Shown here piece by piece: positions 7,462 through 17,083 of a DNA stretch of 37,550 nucleotides. The notes under the pieces are model-generated. The model was not told the origin of the DNA and did not search any database. It saw only the letters and a program-made list of their open reading frames with translations. Each line of letters starts with the position of its first letter. Within the stretch, counting starts at the first letter, position 1. The DNA comes from an uncultured bacterium (GTDB lineage: Bacteria > Bacteroidota > Bacteroidia > Chitinophagales > CAIODY01). The translations under genes were made by a program, and so were the position numbers. The stretch is taken from assembly GCA_903857255.1 (NCBI GenBank), contig CAIODY010000033.1:1-37550 (forward strand), given 5' to 3'.

Positions 7462-8523
7462 ATGTCGAAAACAGCATGGATAATTATTTCAGCATTAGTA
7501 ATTGTAGTTGGAATAATTATTTACACAAAAGTTAGTTCCTCTAAAACTGCCGCCAACATTGCATCGGCGGCTAATGCGCCAAAAGAAATTAAAGTTGGAG
7601 CATTCATCGTTCATCCACAAAATATCGAAAACAATATTGCTGCTTCGGGCAGTTTGTTAGCTTTTGAAGATGTGGATTTGCATGCAGAAGTGTCAGGCAA
7701 AATTGTCCAATTAAATTTGAATGAAGGCACTGCTGTGGCAAAAGGCACTTTGCTCGTAAAATTATTTGATGATGATTTGCAAGCACAATTAAAAAAGTTG
7801 GATGTGCAAAAAACGAGTGCCGAAAAAACCGCCGACCGCTTGCGCCAATTGCTTTCCATCAATGGTGTTGGGCAGCAAGAATATGATGATGCACAAACAC
7901 AGGTAAAATCTATTCAAGCCGATATGGATAATATAAAAGCGCAAATTTCTAAAACAGAAATTCGTGCGCCATTTAATGGCATTGTCGGTTTGCGAAATGT
8001 GAGTATGGGTGCATATTTAACACAAAACACTGTGGTGGCTACTTTGCAGCAGATTGACCAAATGAAAATTGATTTTACCATTCCCGAAAAATATTCCACC
8101 ACAGTTACAAAAGGAAATGTTTTACAATTTACTGTGGATGGCAGAAATGAAAATTTCAACGCAAAAGTTTATGCCATCGAACCAAAAATTGATGAACAAA
8201 CTCGAACAATAAAAGTGAGAGCATTGGTTCAAAACACAACAGCCAAGCTGCTTCCGGGCATGTATGCCAAAGTGGATGTGGGTTTAAAAAATATTGAGAA
8301 CGCATTGATGGTGCCTACACAATGTATCATTCCTGATGCAAGAAATAAAAAAGTAGTGGTGGTAAAAAATGGTATCGGCACATTTGTAAAAGTGGAAACT
8401 GGATTAAGAAATGAAGCGATGATTCAAATTACGAAAGGCGTTGAAATAGCCGATACCATTGTATCTACAGGTATTATGTTTGTGAAACCAAATGCAAAAT
8501 TGAAAGTCACTTCCATCCAATAA
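7462..8523 (+). CDS. RND efflux periplasmic adaptor (HlyD/AcrA family)
   Basis: A 353-residue membrane-fusion protein. The ATG at 7462 is chosen over an adjacent in-frame TTG at 7459. An N-terminal helix (about 4-22) anchors it in the inner membrane. It then shows the standard order: lipoyl half (about 65-90, with A-E-V-S-G-K-I-V-Q-L), a coiled-coil hairpin (about 95-160), the second lipoyl half (I-R-A-P-F-N-G-I-V-G), a beta-barrel with R-T-I-K-V-R-A and L-L-P-G-M-Y-A-K-V, and a membrane-proximal domain. It should connect the permease downstream to the outer-membrane channel, and it is the first gene of a three-gene unit. There are 12 bases to the permease start. No linked regulator is seen, so control is unknown. 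Confidence 0.93.
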   Translation: MSKTAWIIISALVIVVGIIIYTKVSSSKTAANIASAANAPKEIKVGAFIVHPQNIENNIAASGSLLAFEDVDLHAEVSGKIVQLNLNEGTAVAKGTLLVKLFDDDLQAQLKKLDVQKTSAEKTADRLRQLLSINGVGQQEYDDAQTQVKSIQADMDNIKAQISKTEIRAPFNGIVGLRNVSMGAYLTQNTVVATLQQIDQMKIDFTIPEKYSTTVTKGNVLQFTVDGRNENFNAKVYAIEPKIDEQTRTIKVRALVQNTTAKLLPGMYAKVDVGLKNIENALMVPTQCIIPDARNKKVVVVKNGIGTFVKVETGLRNEAMIQITKGVEIADTIVSTGIMFVKPNAKLKVTSIQ

Positions 8524-8535
8524 TCAAACAAAAAA

Positions 8536-11500
8536 ATGAGTTTATCTTCTCTTAGTTTGAAACGACCAGTGATGGCAATTGTATTGAACATCATCTTGGT
8601 TTTGTTTGGCGTTATCGGTTTTAAATTTTTGGGTGTTCGCGAATATCCTTCGATAGACCCACCAACCATCACGGTTGCAACGGGTTACAAAGGTGCAAAT
8701 GCGGATGTCATCGAATCGCAAATTACCGAACCACTTGAAAAAGCGATTAATGGAATTGAAGGAATCAGAACTATTTCATCTGCCAGTAATCTCGGCACAA
8801 GCGTTATCACTGTTGAGTTTACAGTTGACCACGATTTAGAATCAGCCGCCAACGATGTAAGGGACAAGGTTTCGCAGGCTGTGAAATTATTGCCCCAAGA
8901 TATTGATGCGCCGCCAGTGGTTACAAAAGCGGATGCTAACAGCGATGCCATTATTTCTATGACGGTTCGTAGCGACACAAAAAATGTGTTGGAACTTGAT
9001 GATTACGCCGAAAATGTGTTGTTGGATAGATTGCAAACCATACCGGGTGTGAGCAGTGTGCAAGTGTGGGGTCAGAAAAAATACGCCATGCGCTTATGGA
9101 TTGACCCGATGAAATTAGCCGCTTACAAACTGGCTTTCAGCGATATTCAAAATGCGTTGAACAACGAAAATGTTGAATTACCTGCTGGAAAAATTGATGG
9201 AAAAAATACCGAGTTGCTGATAAAAACTTTTGGCAGATTAACCACCGAAGATGATTTTAATAACCTGATTATTAAATCAACCAGTTCGCAAATCATTCGC
9301 TTGAAAGATGTAGCCACAGCGGTTTTAGGACCAGAAATAATTCAAACAACGATTAAACAATCAGGAATTCCGATGGTGGCTTTGGCATTGGTGCCGCAGC
9401 CTGGTTCTAATTATATTGAGATTGCAAAAGAGTTTTACAAACGCTATGATGCCATTCAAAAAGAAGTGCCCAAAGACATTCAATTAAACATTGCATTAGA
9501 TAATACAAAGTTTGTGAAACGCTCGTTGGAAGAGGTGGGCGAAACATTGGGTATCGCATTTTTACTCGTTATCATCATCATCTTTTTGTTTTTTAGAAAT
9601 TGGATGATTGCCATTCGACCGTTGATTGATATTCCTGTTTCGTTGATTGCCACCTTCTTTATCATGTACTTGGCTGGTTTTAGTATCAACATTTTAACAT
9701 TGCTGGCAATAGTGCTGGCAACGGGTTTGGTGGTAGATGATGGTATTGTGGTAACCGAAAATATTTTCAAAAAATTAGAAAAAGGTTTGAACAAACATGA
9801 TGCAGCCGAACAAGGCAGCAACGAAATTTTCTTTGCTGTTATCGCCACTTCAATTACGCTTGCGATTGTGTTTTTACCAGTGATATTTTTACAAGGATTT
9901 GTTGGAAGATTGTTCCGTGAGTTTGGTGTCGTGGTCGCAGCAGCAGTGTTAATTTCGGCATTTGTATCCTTAACCTTAACACCAGTTTTGAATGTGTTAT
10001 TAACTTCAAAAAACACATCGCATGGTTGGTTTTATAACAAGACCGAACCATTTTATGTTTGGTTAGATAATGCTTATCGAAGGTTACTACAACGCTTTAT
10101 GCGTAAGCGTTTTTCGGCATTTCCAATCATCGGTGTTTGTATTGTGTTAATCATTTTGTTTTTCAATTTGCTACCATCCGAATTGGCACCGATGGAAGAC
10201 AGAAGTTTGTTTCGCATGACGGTGATTGCGCCAGAAGGTACTTCGTATGATTACATGGAAAACTACATGGATAAAATCACAACTTTTGTTGCTGATTCTG
10301 TTCCCGAAAATCGTTTGTTGATGACCATTGTTGCGCCTTCATTTGCAGGAAGTGGTGCAGTAAATTCTGGAATAATTCGTGTGGCTTTGGTCGAACCAAC
10401 CGACCGCAAACGCAGTCAGAAAAAGATTGTAGAGTCGTTGAGCAAAAATTTATCGAAGCTCAATCAAGGAAAAGTTTTTGCCATTCAGGAGCAAACAATT
10501 TCGGTAGGAACGGCGGCAAAAGTTTCATTACCTGTGCAATTTGTTTTGCAAAATAGCGACTTTGAAAAACTAAGAACTACACTTCCAAAATTTTTAGAAG
10601 AGGCAAACAAGAGTAAAATTTTTGGCGCAGTGGATGTGAATTTAAAATTCAATAAACCCGAATTGCAAATTACGATTGACCGTGCAAAAGCAGCAGAGAT
10701 AGGCGTTTCAATGGCTGACATTGCTCAAACTTTACAATTTGCTTTAAGCGAAGGACGGCTTGGATATTTTATTATGAATGGGAAACAATATCAAGTTATC
10801 GGGCAAGTGGATAGAGAAGACCGTGATAAACCCTTGGATTTAGCGGCTTACACGGTGCGAAGCAAAAATGGTGATTTGGTGCAATTGGATAATTTAGTAA
10901 CGATGGTAGAGCAAAGTAATCCACCACAATTGTATCACTTCAATCGTTATAAATCAGCTACAGTATCGGCTTCGCTGGCTCCAGGCAAAACAATTGGCGA
11001 CGGCATCAACGAAATGAATCGTATTGCGAAGAAAACTTTAGACCCAACTTTTACCACTTCATTAAATGGCGCATCGAGAGATTTTTCTGAAAGTTCATCC
11101 AACACTTCATTCGCATTTATTTTGGCGTTGGTGTTAATTTTCTTGGTGTTGGCGGCGCAGTTTGAAAGTTTCATCGACCCGTTAATCATCATGATTACAG
11201 TGCCTTTGGCGATTGCAGGTGCATTATTGAGTTTATGGTTATTTGGTCAAACGCTAAATATTTTTTCAGAAATTGGTATCATCATGTTGATTGGATTAGT
11301 AACAAAAAATGGAATTTTAATTGTTGAATTTGCCAATCAAAAACGGGAAGCTGGCGAAGAAAAAATAGAAGCTGTAATTGATGCCGCAGCCTCACGTTTG
11401 CGACCAATTTTGATGACGACGCTAGCAACTGCATTAGGCGCATTGCCCATCGCATTAGCCTTAGGAAGTGGCGCACAGAGCCGTGTTCCATTGGGTATTG

Positions 11501-11598
11501 TGATTATCGGTGGTTTGTTGTTTTCATTAATTCTCACCTTGTTTGTTATTCCTGCGATGTATTCTTTCATGTCAAGAACTAAGAAAAAAAATGCGTAA
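8536..11598 (+). CDS. RND efflux transporter permease (AcrB/HAE1 family)
   Basis: A 1020-residue inner-membrane proton-driven pump, full length for the AcrB group. It opens with the usual first helix (L-K-R-P-V-M-A-I-V-L-N), followed by the porter domain (V-R-E-Y-P-S-I-D-P-P). Helix 4 carries adjacent Asp401-Asp402 in the G-L-V-V-D-D-G-I-V-V-T-E-N context, the proton-relay pair equivalent to AcrB D407/D408. The second half repeats the pattern: a large periplasmic loop (about 550-840), then helices with F-V-L-A-A-Q-F-E-S-F-type sequence and G-L-V-T-K-N-G-I-L-I-V-E-F. The GLVVDDGIVV form places it with hydrophobic/amphiphilic (HAE1) exporters and not with heavy-metal pumps. Its stop overlaps the start of the channel gene by 8 bases (ATGCGTAA). 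Substrates cannot be predicted. Confidence 0.95.
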   Translation: MSLSSLSLKRPVMAIVLNIILVLFGVIGFKFLGVREYPSIDPPTITVATGYKGANADVIESQITEPLEKAINGIEGIRTISSASNLGTSVITVEFTVDHDLESAANDVRDKVSQAVKLLPQDIDAPPVVTKADANSDAIISMTVRSDTKNVLELDDYAENVLLDRLQTIPGVSSVQVWGQKKYAMRLWIDPMKLAAYKLAFSDIQNALNNENVELPAGKIDGKNTELLIKTFGRLTTEDDFNNLIIKSTSSQIIRLKDVATAVLGPEIIQTTIKQSGIPMVALALVPQPGSNYIEIAKEFYKRYDAIQKEVPKDIQLNIALDNTKFVKRSLEEVGETLGIAFLLVIIIIFLFFRNWMIAIRPLIDIPVSLIATFFIMYLAGFSINILTLLAIVLATGLVVDDGIVVTENIFKKLEKGLNKHDAAEQGSNEIFFAVIATSITLAIVFLPVIFLQGFVGRLFREFGVVVAAAVLISAFVSLTLTPVLNVLLTSKNTSHGWFYNKTEPFYVWLDNAYRRLLQRFMRKRFSAFPIIGVCIVLIILFFNLLPSELAPMEDRSLFRMTVIAPEGTSYDYMENYMDKITTFVADSVPENRLLMTIVAPSFAGSGAVNSGIIRVALVEPTDRKRSQKKIVESLSKNLSKLNQGKVFAIQEQTISVGTAAKVSLPVQFVLQNSDFEKLRTTLPKFLEEANKSKIFGAVDVNLKFNKPELQITIDRAKAAEIGVSMADIAQTLQFALSEGRLGYFIMNGKQYQVIGQVDREDRDKPLDLAAYTVRSKNGDLVQLDNLVTMVEQSNPPQLYHFNRYKSATVSASLAPGKTIGDGINEMNRIAKKTLDPTFTTSLNGASRDFSESSSNTSFAFILALVLIFLVLAAQFESFIDPLIIMITVPLAIAGALLSLWLFGQTLNIFSEIGIIMLIGLVTKNGILIVEFANQKREAGEEKIEAVIDAAASRLRPILMTTLATALGALPIALALGSGAQSRVPLGIVIIGGLLFSLILTLFVIPAMYSFMSRTKKKNA

Positions 11599-12892
11599 AA
11601 TTTTCAAAATAATTATACTGATTTTAATTGCATCACCTGTATTTTCACAAGATGTACTCACCTTGAATCAGGCTGTGGAATTGGCTTTGAAGAACAATTA
11701 TGATATTGCGATTTTAAAAAACAAAGCGGAAATTGCCAGCATCAACAGCGATGCGACTGTTGCCAACTTCTTGCCCAAAGCAGGTTTGAGCTTGGCACAA
11801 AGTGCATCACTCAACAATTTGCATCAGCAACTTTCCAATGGAAGTGAAACGAAAAAAAATGGCGTAACAGGCAGCAACATCAATCCAGCATTGAATGTAA
11901 CCTGGACATTATTTGATGGCATGAAAATGTTTGCCACACAAAACAAATTAAAACGTGTGAAAGAAGTGGGCGAATTAAATTATCAAGACACGATACAAAC
12001 TATGGTGGCGTCAGCCATCACAGCCTATTTTGATGTAGTGAGTGCCAAGCAACAATTAAACGCATTGAACGATGCGATTAAAATTTCGGACGAAAGAGTG
12101 AAGCTGGCAGAAAAACAATTTCAGGTTGGTTATTCTTCAAAGGTAGATTGGTTGCAGGCTCGAGTAGATTTGAACGAACAAAAAAGTTTAATCATCAATC
12201 AAACAAAATTGATTGAACAAAAAAAAGCAGAGCTCAATCGCATTTTAGCACGTGCGCCAGAAACAAATTTTGAAACGACTGATTCAATTCCGTTTAATGA
12301 TGAGTTGAGTAAAATTACTGCCACAGAATTAGACTATAGAAATTTGCAAATGAAAGTGGCTGCAAAAAATGTCGAAGTGCAACGCTTTGCACGAAAAGAA
12401 ATTTTCTCCAACTACTTGCCACAATTAGCTATTGGCGGCAGTTACGGCTATAACCAAACAAAAAATAGTGCAGGTTTTACGTTGCTTAATCAATCACAAG
12501 GATTTAGTGAAGCGTTGAGTTTGAATGTTCCTTTGTTCAATGGAACGCTAACAAGAAAACAAGTGAAAGTGGCTGATATCAACGTGTTGAACGCCGAAAC
12601 TACTTACAATAAAATTCACTTGCTCACCAAAGTAAAATATTTCAAAGCGCAAAAAGATTACGAAAAAGCAGTGGAATCATTAAATTTGGAAGAAGAAAAT
12701 ATTTTGTTGGTAAAAGAAAATTTAGCCATTGCCACCGACCGCTATCGGCTTAGAGAAAGCACTGCTATTGAGTTGCGTCAAGCCGAGCAAAGTTATACCG
12801 ATGCGTTTACCAGATTAGTAACTGCACGATTTGCAGCCAAATCTGCTGAAACAGAATTATTAAGATTGATGGGCATATTGGTGAAAAACTAA
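11591..12892 (+). CDS. TolC-family outer-membrane efflux channel
   Basis: A 433-residue outer-membrane factor. The ATG at 11591 gives a clean signal peptide (M-R-K-I-F-K then a hydrophobic core, F-S-Q near residue 20); a longer reading from 11543 would add 16 residues lying within the permease gene. The mature start, L-T-L-N-Q-A-V-E-L-A-L-K-N-N, is the canonical TolC-family opening, repeated in the second half by long alpha-helical segments (K-I-S-D-E-R-V-K-L-A-E-K-Q-F-Q-V-G and L-A-I-A-T-D-R-Y-R-L-R). It should form the trimeric exit duct for the preceding adaptor and permease. The ATGCGTAA overlap with the permease suggests translational coupling. It ends the operon; a poly-T stretch follows without a clear hairpin. 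Confidence 0.93.
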   Translation: MRKIFKIIILILIASPVFSQDVLTLNQAVELALKNNYDIAILKNKAEIASINSDATVANFLPKAGLSLAQSASLNNLHQQLSNGSETKKNGVTGSNINPALNVTWTLFDGMKMFATQNKLKRVKEVGELNYQDTIQTMVASAITAYFDVVSAKQQLNALNDAIKISDERVKLAEKQFQVGYSSKVDWLQARVDLNEQKSLIINQTKLIEQKKAELNRILARAPETNFETTDSIPFNDELSKITATELDYRNLQMKVAAKNVEVQRFARKEIFSNYLPQLAIGGSYGYNQTKNSAGFTLLNQSQGFSEALSLNVPLFNGTLTRKQVKVADINVLNAETTYNKIHLLTKVKYFKAQKDYEKAVESLNLEEENILLVKENLAIATDRYRLRESTAIELRQAEQSYTDAFTRLVTARFAAKSAETELLRLMGILVKN

Positions 12893-12919
12893 CACCCATT
12901 TTTTTTCTTTTTGAAACAT

Positions 12920-12927
12920 TATCTTCG
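12920..12927 (+). promoter_or_regulatory. Variant -7 element before the flippase gene
   Basis: TATCTTCG differs from TAnnTTTG by one base and lies 9 bases before the ATG at 12937. The identical octamer occurs before accD (34954-34947), which raises its plausibility. No -33 element is evident. Confidence 0.3.
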
Positions 12928-12936
12928 CCAATTCTG

Positions 12937-14391
12937 ATGCGAAGCAAAAATCTACAATACAGTTTTGTAACAAATTTGTTGTTTTTAATTTCAATTAATT
13001 TAATCATCAAACCCATTTGGGTTTTTGTGATTGACAGAAATGCCCAACTACGCTTAGGTTTTGACCAGTATGGTGTTTACTATGCTTTGCTCAATATTAC
13101 TTATTTATTCGGCGTTATTTTAGATTTAGGATTAACCAGTTTTAATCAAAGAGAAGTAGCGCAAAACCACAATGCTTTCACCCGATTATTTGGGAATATT
13201 TTTTCAGTAAAATGGTTGTTATCCATCGCTTATATTTTGATTTGCATTTTTTTTGCTTGGCTCTGGAAATATGATGAACAGAAGATTTCATGGCTTTTAT
13301 GGTTAGTGGCTTCGCAAATTTTAGTTTCATTTATTGTGTTTTTTCGCAGCACATTATCTGCCATGCAATATTATTTTTTGGATAGTTTTTTATCCATTTG
13401 CGACAAAGGTTTAATGATTGTCATCATTGGTTATTTTTTATTTTTCGATAAAAAACAATTCAGCATTCAAACCTTTATCACTGGTCAGTTTGCGGCGTAT
13501 TTCATCACTTTTATCTTATCATTTTTCTTCGTTTTAAAATACAGAAAAACGGTAGAAAAACCTGCATTAAATGAGTTGAAAAACATCATCAAAAATGCAC
13601 GACCGTACACCATGTTGTTATTGTGGATGACCATTTATTTTCGATTAGATAGTGTGTTGGTTGAACGACTTTCTATTCATCAACCTCAAGAAGAATCGGG
13701 CATTTACGCTGCTGCTTACCGATTATTAGACATGATAAACATGTTCGCATTTTTATTTTCCATGTTGTTGTACCCCATGTTTAGTAAACTGATTGCGGAA
13801 AAAAAATCGTTGAACAATTTGATTCAACTTTCCTCTCCTCTCCTACTAAGCACCGCATGGATAGTTTGTTGCAGCATGTTCTTCGGAAAAATCGAATGGC
13901 TGCAATTGTTGTATCATCGCAATGATTTATACGCTGCGAATGTGATGGTTTTAGTAATTGCTTCCTTCTTTGGTGTTGCATTGCAGTACATTTATAGCAC
14001 AGCAGTTACGGCTTCAGGCAATTTAAAATGGCAGAACAAAGCAGCAGCAACCGCAGTTATTTTTAATGCAATTTCCAATATTATTTTCATCCCTAAATAT
14101 GGCGCAATGGCAGCAGCCATCAATGCTTTAATCACTTTAACAGGAATGGGAATTGCCAATTATTTTTTTGCTAAAAAAATTTTTCAGTTGCATTTTGATT
14201 TAAAGAAAATTTTGTGGTGGAGCATTTGGGCAATTTTTGTTCTGCTAATTATTTCATTTTCCAACTTCATTTCTTCTTCGTTTTTAATCAATCAATTTTT
14301 AATTATTCCTGTTTGTTTGTTATTGGGTTGGTTGATGAAAACTTTACCCATCAAGCATTTCATCAATACTTTAAAAGACAACAAAATTTAG
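12937..14391 (+). CDS. Oligosaccharide flippase, Wzx/MATE-like (MOP superfamily)
   Basis: A 484-residue protein with about 12-14 transmembrane helices and no signal peptide. The N-terminal part (F-V-T-N-L-L-F-L then G-F-D-Q-Y-G-V-Y-Y-A-L-L-N) and the mid-protein segment R-L-D-S-V-L-V-E-R-L resemble polysaccharide-biosynthesis flippases that move undecaprenyl-linked sugars across the inner membrane. The second half has a typical W-Q-N-K-A-A-A-T-A-V-I-F-N-A-I-S-N segment. The substrate is probably a lipid-linked glycan, but lipid II flippases belong to the same superfamily and cannot be excluded. It stands alone, with no glycosyltransferase within 20 kb on this strand. It is 44 bases after the efflux operon and 155 bases before the TonB receptor gene. 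Confidence 0.8.
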   Translation: MRSKNLQYSFVTNLLFLISINLIIKPIWVFVIDRNAQLRLGFDQYGVYYALLNITYLFGVILDLGLTSFNQREVAQNHNAFTRLFGNIFSVKWLLSIAYILICIFFAWLWKYDEQKISWLLWLVASQILVSFIVFFRSTLSAMQYYFLDSFLSICDKGLMIVIIGYFLFFDKKQFSIQTFITGQFAAYFITFILSFFFVLKYRKTVEKPALNELKNIIKNARPYTMLLLWMTIYFRLDSVLVERLSIHQPQEESGIYAAAYRLLDMINMFAFLFSMLLYPMFSKLIAEKKSLNNLIQLSSPLLLSTAWIVCCSMFFGKIEWLQLLYHRNDLYAANVMVLVIASFFGVALQYIYSTAVTASGNLKWQNKAAATAVIFNAISNIIFIPKYGAMAAAINALITLTGMGIANYFFAKKIFQLHFDLKKILWWSIWAIFVLLIISFSNFISSSFLINQFLIIPVCLLLGWLMKTLPIKHFINTLKDNKI

Positions 14392-14546
14392 TTCTCACTT
14401 TGTTGATTTTAAAAAAGGGCAAATTGAAATAGCTTGTTAAAATATTTTATCCGCATCTTCCATTTATTTTTCTATTCTATTTTATCTTTAAAAAGTTTAG
14501 CAAAACTTTCACATAACAATTGTTTTGAAACAGCGTTAGAAACTAC

Positions 14547-17057
14547 ATGAATCGTCAATTTTACAAAATATTTTTTCTACTGATTTGCTTTGCAAATTCA
14601 TTGGTTTTTGCACAACAAAAAGCAAAGGTTTTTGGTATTGTAAAAGATGAAAAAGGCAACATAATTGAAAACGCAACTGTCGTAATTCAAGGCACAACCA
14701 GTGGGTTAAAAACAAATGCTTCTGGCATTTATTTATTTGAGTTAGATGCTGAAAAGCCCATTGTGCTTACATTTTCATACATTGGGTTTGAATCACAATC
14801 CATCAACATCCAATTAAAATCAAATGAAGCAAAGCATTTAGACATCACTTTAAAAACCTACTCACACATCATCAGGCAAGTAAATATTCGCGACCAACAA
14901 GCTCGTGTGGAAGGCATGCAAACCGTTGACCCAAAAGTGTTTGAGCTAATGACCAACGCTAGCGGAAATATTGAAGGTGTTTTGAAAACATTGAATGGCG
15001 TTTCATCGAACAATGAATTGAGTTCGGAATATAATGTAAGAGGCGGCAACTACGATGAAAATTTAGTGTATGTGAATGACTTTGAAATTCATCGCCCGAT
15101 GTTAATTCAAAGCAGTCAGCAAGAAGGTTTATCCTTTGTAAACCCTGATATGGTCAGCAATTTGAAGTTTTCAGCTGGTGGTTTTCAAGCAAAATACGGC
15201 GACAAATTATCGTCCGTTTTGGATATAACTTACAAACAACCAAAACAATTTGGCGGCAGTGTTTCAGTTGGTTTATTAGGTCAATCCATCGAATTGGAAG
15301 GATGCAGCAGAAACAAAAAATTTACTTGGCTCACTGGTTTCAGAAATAAAACCAATCAAAGTTTGTTATCGAGCCAACAGACACAAGGTGAATACCGCCC
15401 AATTTTCAATGATGCGCAATTTTTTTCTACTTATCAATTCAGCAAAAAATTTGAGTTACAAGCCATTGGAAATATCAACTTAAACAAGTTTAGATTTGTG
15501 CCACAAAGCAGAGTTACATCATTTGGTTTAGTCAATCAAACCATTCGTTTACAAGTGCTTTTTGATGGCAGCGAAATTGACCAATTCAATAATGCCATGG
15601 GAGGTTTGGCAGCAATTTTTCATCCAAAAGAAAATGTAAAATTAAAATTTCAGGCATCAGCTTATACCTCACAAGAAGATGAAACTTACGACATCATTGG
15701 TCAGTATTTAATTGGTGAAGTACAAACCGATATTAGTCAGCCAAATTACAATCAAATCAAGTATCAATTGGGTGTAGGCACATCGCAAGATTATGCCCGA
15801 AATTATTTGAACAGCACTGTTTTAAATCTATCACACAGTGGTACGGTTTTTTATAAAAACAGTACATTGACTTGGGGTTTAAGTGCACAACAAGAAAACA
15901 TTCAGGACAATATTAAGGAATGGCATCGAAGCGATTCAGCAGGATATTCGCAACCTTATTCCGATACTGTTATCAATATGCAATCATATTTAAAAACTGC
16001 TGTAACACTACAATCCATGCGCTATTCGGGTTATTTACAAAATACATTTAACTTCACTGATACATCAAGATTGAAATTAAACATCGGCGCACGATTTAGT
16101 TATTGGGATGTGAATAAAGAATTTTTATTTACCCCTAGAATGCAAATTTCTTACATCCCCAAAAATTGGAAACATGATGTTCTTTTTCATTTAGGAACTG
16201 GTATTTACGACCAACCGCCATTTTACAAAGAGATGAGAGATTTGAATGGAAACATCAACACAAATATAAAATCGCAAAAATCTTATCAAGTTGTTTTGGG
16301 TAGCGATTATAATTTCAAATTATGGAATCGCCCATTCACCTTAACTTCCGAGGCTTACTACAAATATTTGTGGGATGTAATTCCGTATGAAATTGACAAT
16401 GTGAGAATAAATTATTTTGGAAAAAATGATGCCATTGCCTATGCTTATGGTGCTGATTGCAGGCTGATTGGTGAAGTGGTAAAGGATGCTCAATCGTGGA
16501 TTAGCATTAGCACTTTGAACACGAAAGAAAATTTAACAGATGATTTTTACACAGCACAATTAAATCCTGAACATCAAATTATCGACCCACGAATTTCAAG
16601 TTCATCACAAGATAAAAATGTTTTGAAAGACACCACCATTCATCCAGGTTACATTCCACGACCATCAGACCAAAGGGTCAATGTGAGCATTTATTTCAGC
16701 GATTATTTACCTAAGCATCCCAATTTTCAAGTTCATCTAAATTTATTATTTGGAAGTGGTTTGCCATTTGGTCCGCCCAATCACAATCGCTATCAAGATA
16801 CGCTACGGATGCCGCCTTACAGACGAGTTGATATTGGTTTTTCAGCAAAAATATTTGATGGCAAAAAAGAAAAGTATAAAAAAAGTTGGAAGCATAATGT
16901 GAAAACAATTTGGGCAACTTTAGAAATTTTCAATTTGCTAGGCGTTTCAAATACGGTGAGTTATTTGTGGGTGAAAGATATTAGCAACACCACTTATGCT
17001 GTACCAAATTACTTAACAGCAAGGCGTTTCAATCTTAAACTAACTTGTAAATTTTAG
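14547..17057 (+). CDS. TonB-dependent receptor with CarboxypepD_reg-like N-terminal domain
   Basis: An 836-residue outer-membrane receptor. The signal peptide ends near residue 22 (V-F-A-Q-Q). Residues about 26-110 form a carboxypeptidase-regulatory-like beta-sandwich (K-V-F-G-I-V-K-D-E-K-G-N then T-F-S-Y-I-G-F-E), common on Bacteroidota receptors. The plug follows (about 135-230) with N-E-L-S-S-E-Y-N-V-R-G-G-N-Y-D-E-N and G-G-F-Q-A-K-Y-G-D-K-L-S-S-V-L-D, then a beta-barrel to a C-terminus ending in aromatic Phe (L-T-C-K-F). No SusD partner is next to it, which argues against a polysaccharide-uptake pair; siderophore, cobalamin or peptide import is possible. The upstream 155-base spacer holds a small inverted repeat (14492-14509) but no good promoter match. 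The stop lies just ahead of the TamB-like gene. Confidence 0.9.
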   Translation: MNRQFYKIFFLLICFANSLVFAQQKAKVFGIVKDEKGNIIENATVVIQGTTSGLKTNASGIYLFELDAEKPIVLTFSYIGFESQSINIQLKSNEAKHLDITLKTYSHIIRQVNIRDQQARVEGMQTVDPKVFELMTNASGNIEGVLKTLNGVSSNNELSSEYNVRGGNYDENLVYVNDFEIHRPMLIQSSQQEGLSFVNPDMVSNLKFSAGGFQAKYGDKLSSVLDITYKQPKQFGGSVSVGLLGQSIELEGCSRNKKFTWLTGFRNKTNQSLLSSQQTQGEYRPIFNDAQFFSTYQFSKKFELQAIGNINLNKFRFVPQSRVTSFGLVNQTIRLQVLFDGSEIDQFNNAMGGLAAIFHPKENVKLKFQASAYTSQEDETYDIIGQYLIGEVQTDISQPNYNQIKYQLGVGTSQDYARNYLNSTVLNLSHSGTVFYKNSTLTWGLSAQQENIQDNIKEWHRSDSAGYSQPYSDTVINMQSYLKTAVTLQSMRYSGYLQNTFNFTDTSRLKLNIGARFSYWDVNKEFLFTPRMQISYIPKNWKHDVLFHLGTGIYDQPPFYKEMRDLNGNINTNIKSQKSYQVVLGSDYNFKLWNRPFTLTSEAYYKYLWDVIPYEIDNVRINYFGKNDAIAYAYGADCRLIGEVVKDAQSWISISTLNTKENLTDDFYTAQLNPEHQIIDPRISSSSQDKNVLKDTTIHPGYIPRPSDQRVNVSIYFSDYLPKHPNFQVHLNLLFGSGLPFGPPNHNRYQDTLRMPPYRRVDIGFSAKIFDGKKEKYKKSWKHNVKTIWATLEIFNLLGVSNTVSYLWVKDISNTTYAVPNYLTARRFNLKLTCKF

Positions 17058-17083
17058 GTGCAATAAAAAAGTTTTTAAAAATA

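Noticed and set aside
9480-10016. 178-residue frame on the minus strand inside the permease gene
   Set aside because: It is antisense to a well-conserved RND region and its Thr/Ile/Lys/Asn-rich composition is that of a shadow frame.
11543-11590. N-terminal extension of the TolC-like gene into the permease gene
   Set aside because: The extra 16 residues lie within permease coding sequence and would bury the signal peptide; ATG 11591 gives a clean export signal and the ATGCGTAA overlap.
14492-14509. AAAGTTT/AAACTTT inverted repeat before the TonB receptor as a riboswitch or operator
   Set aside because: Seven A/T-rich base pairs in an AT-rich spacer are easily expected by chance, and no known riboswitch core is recognisable.
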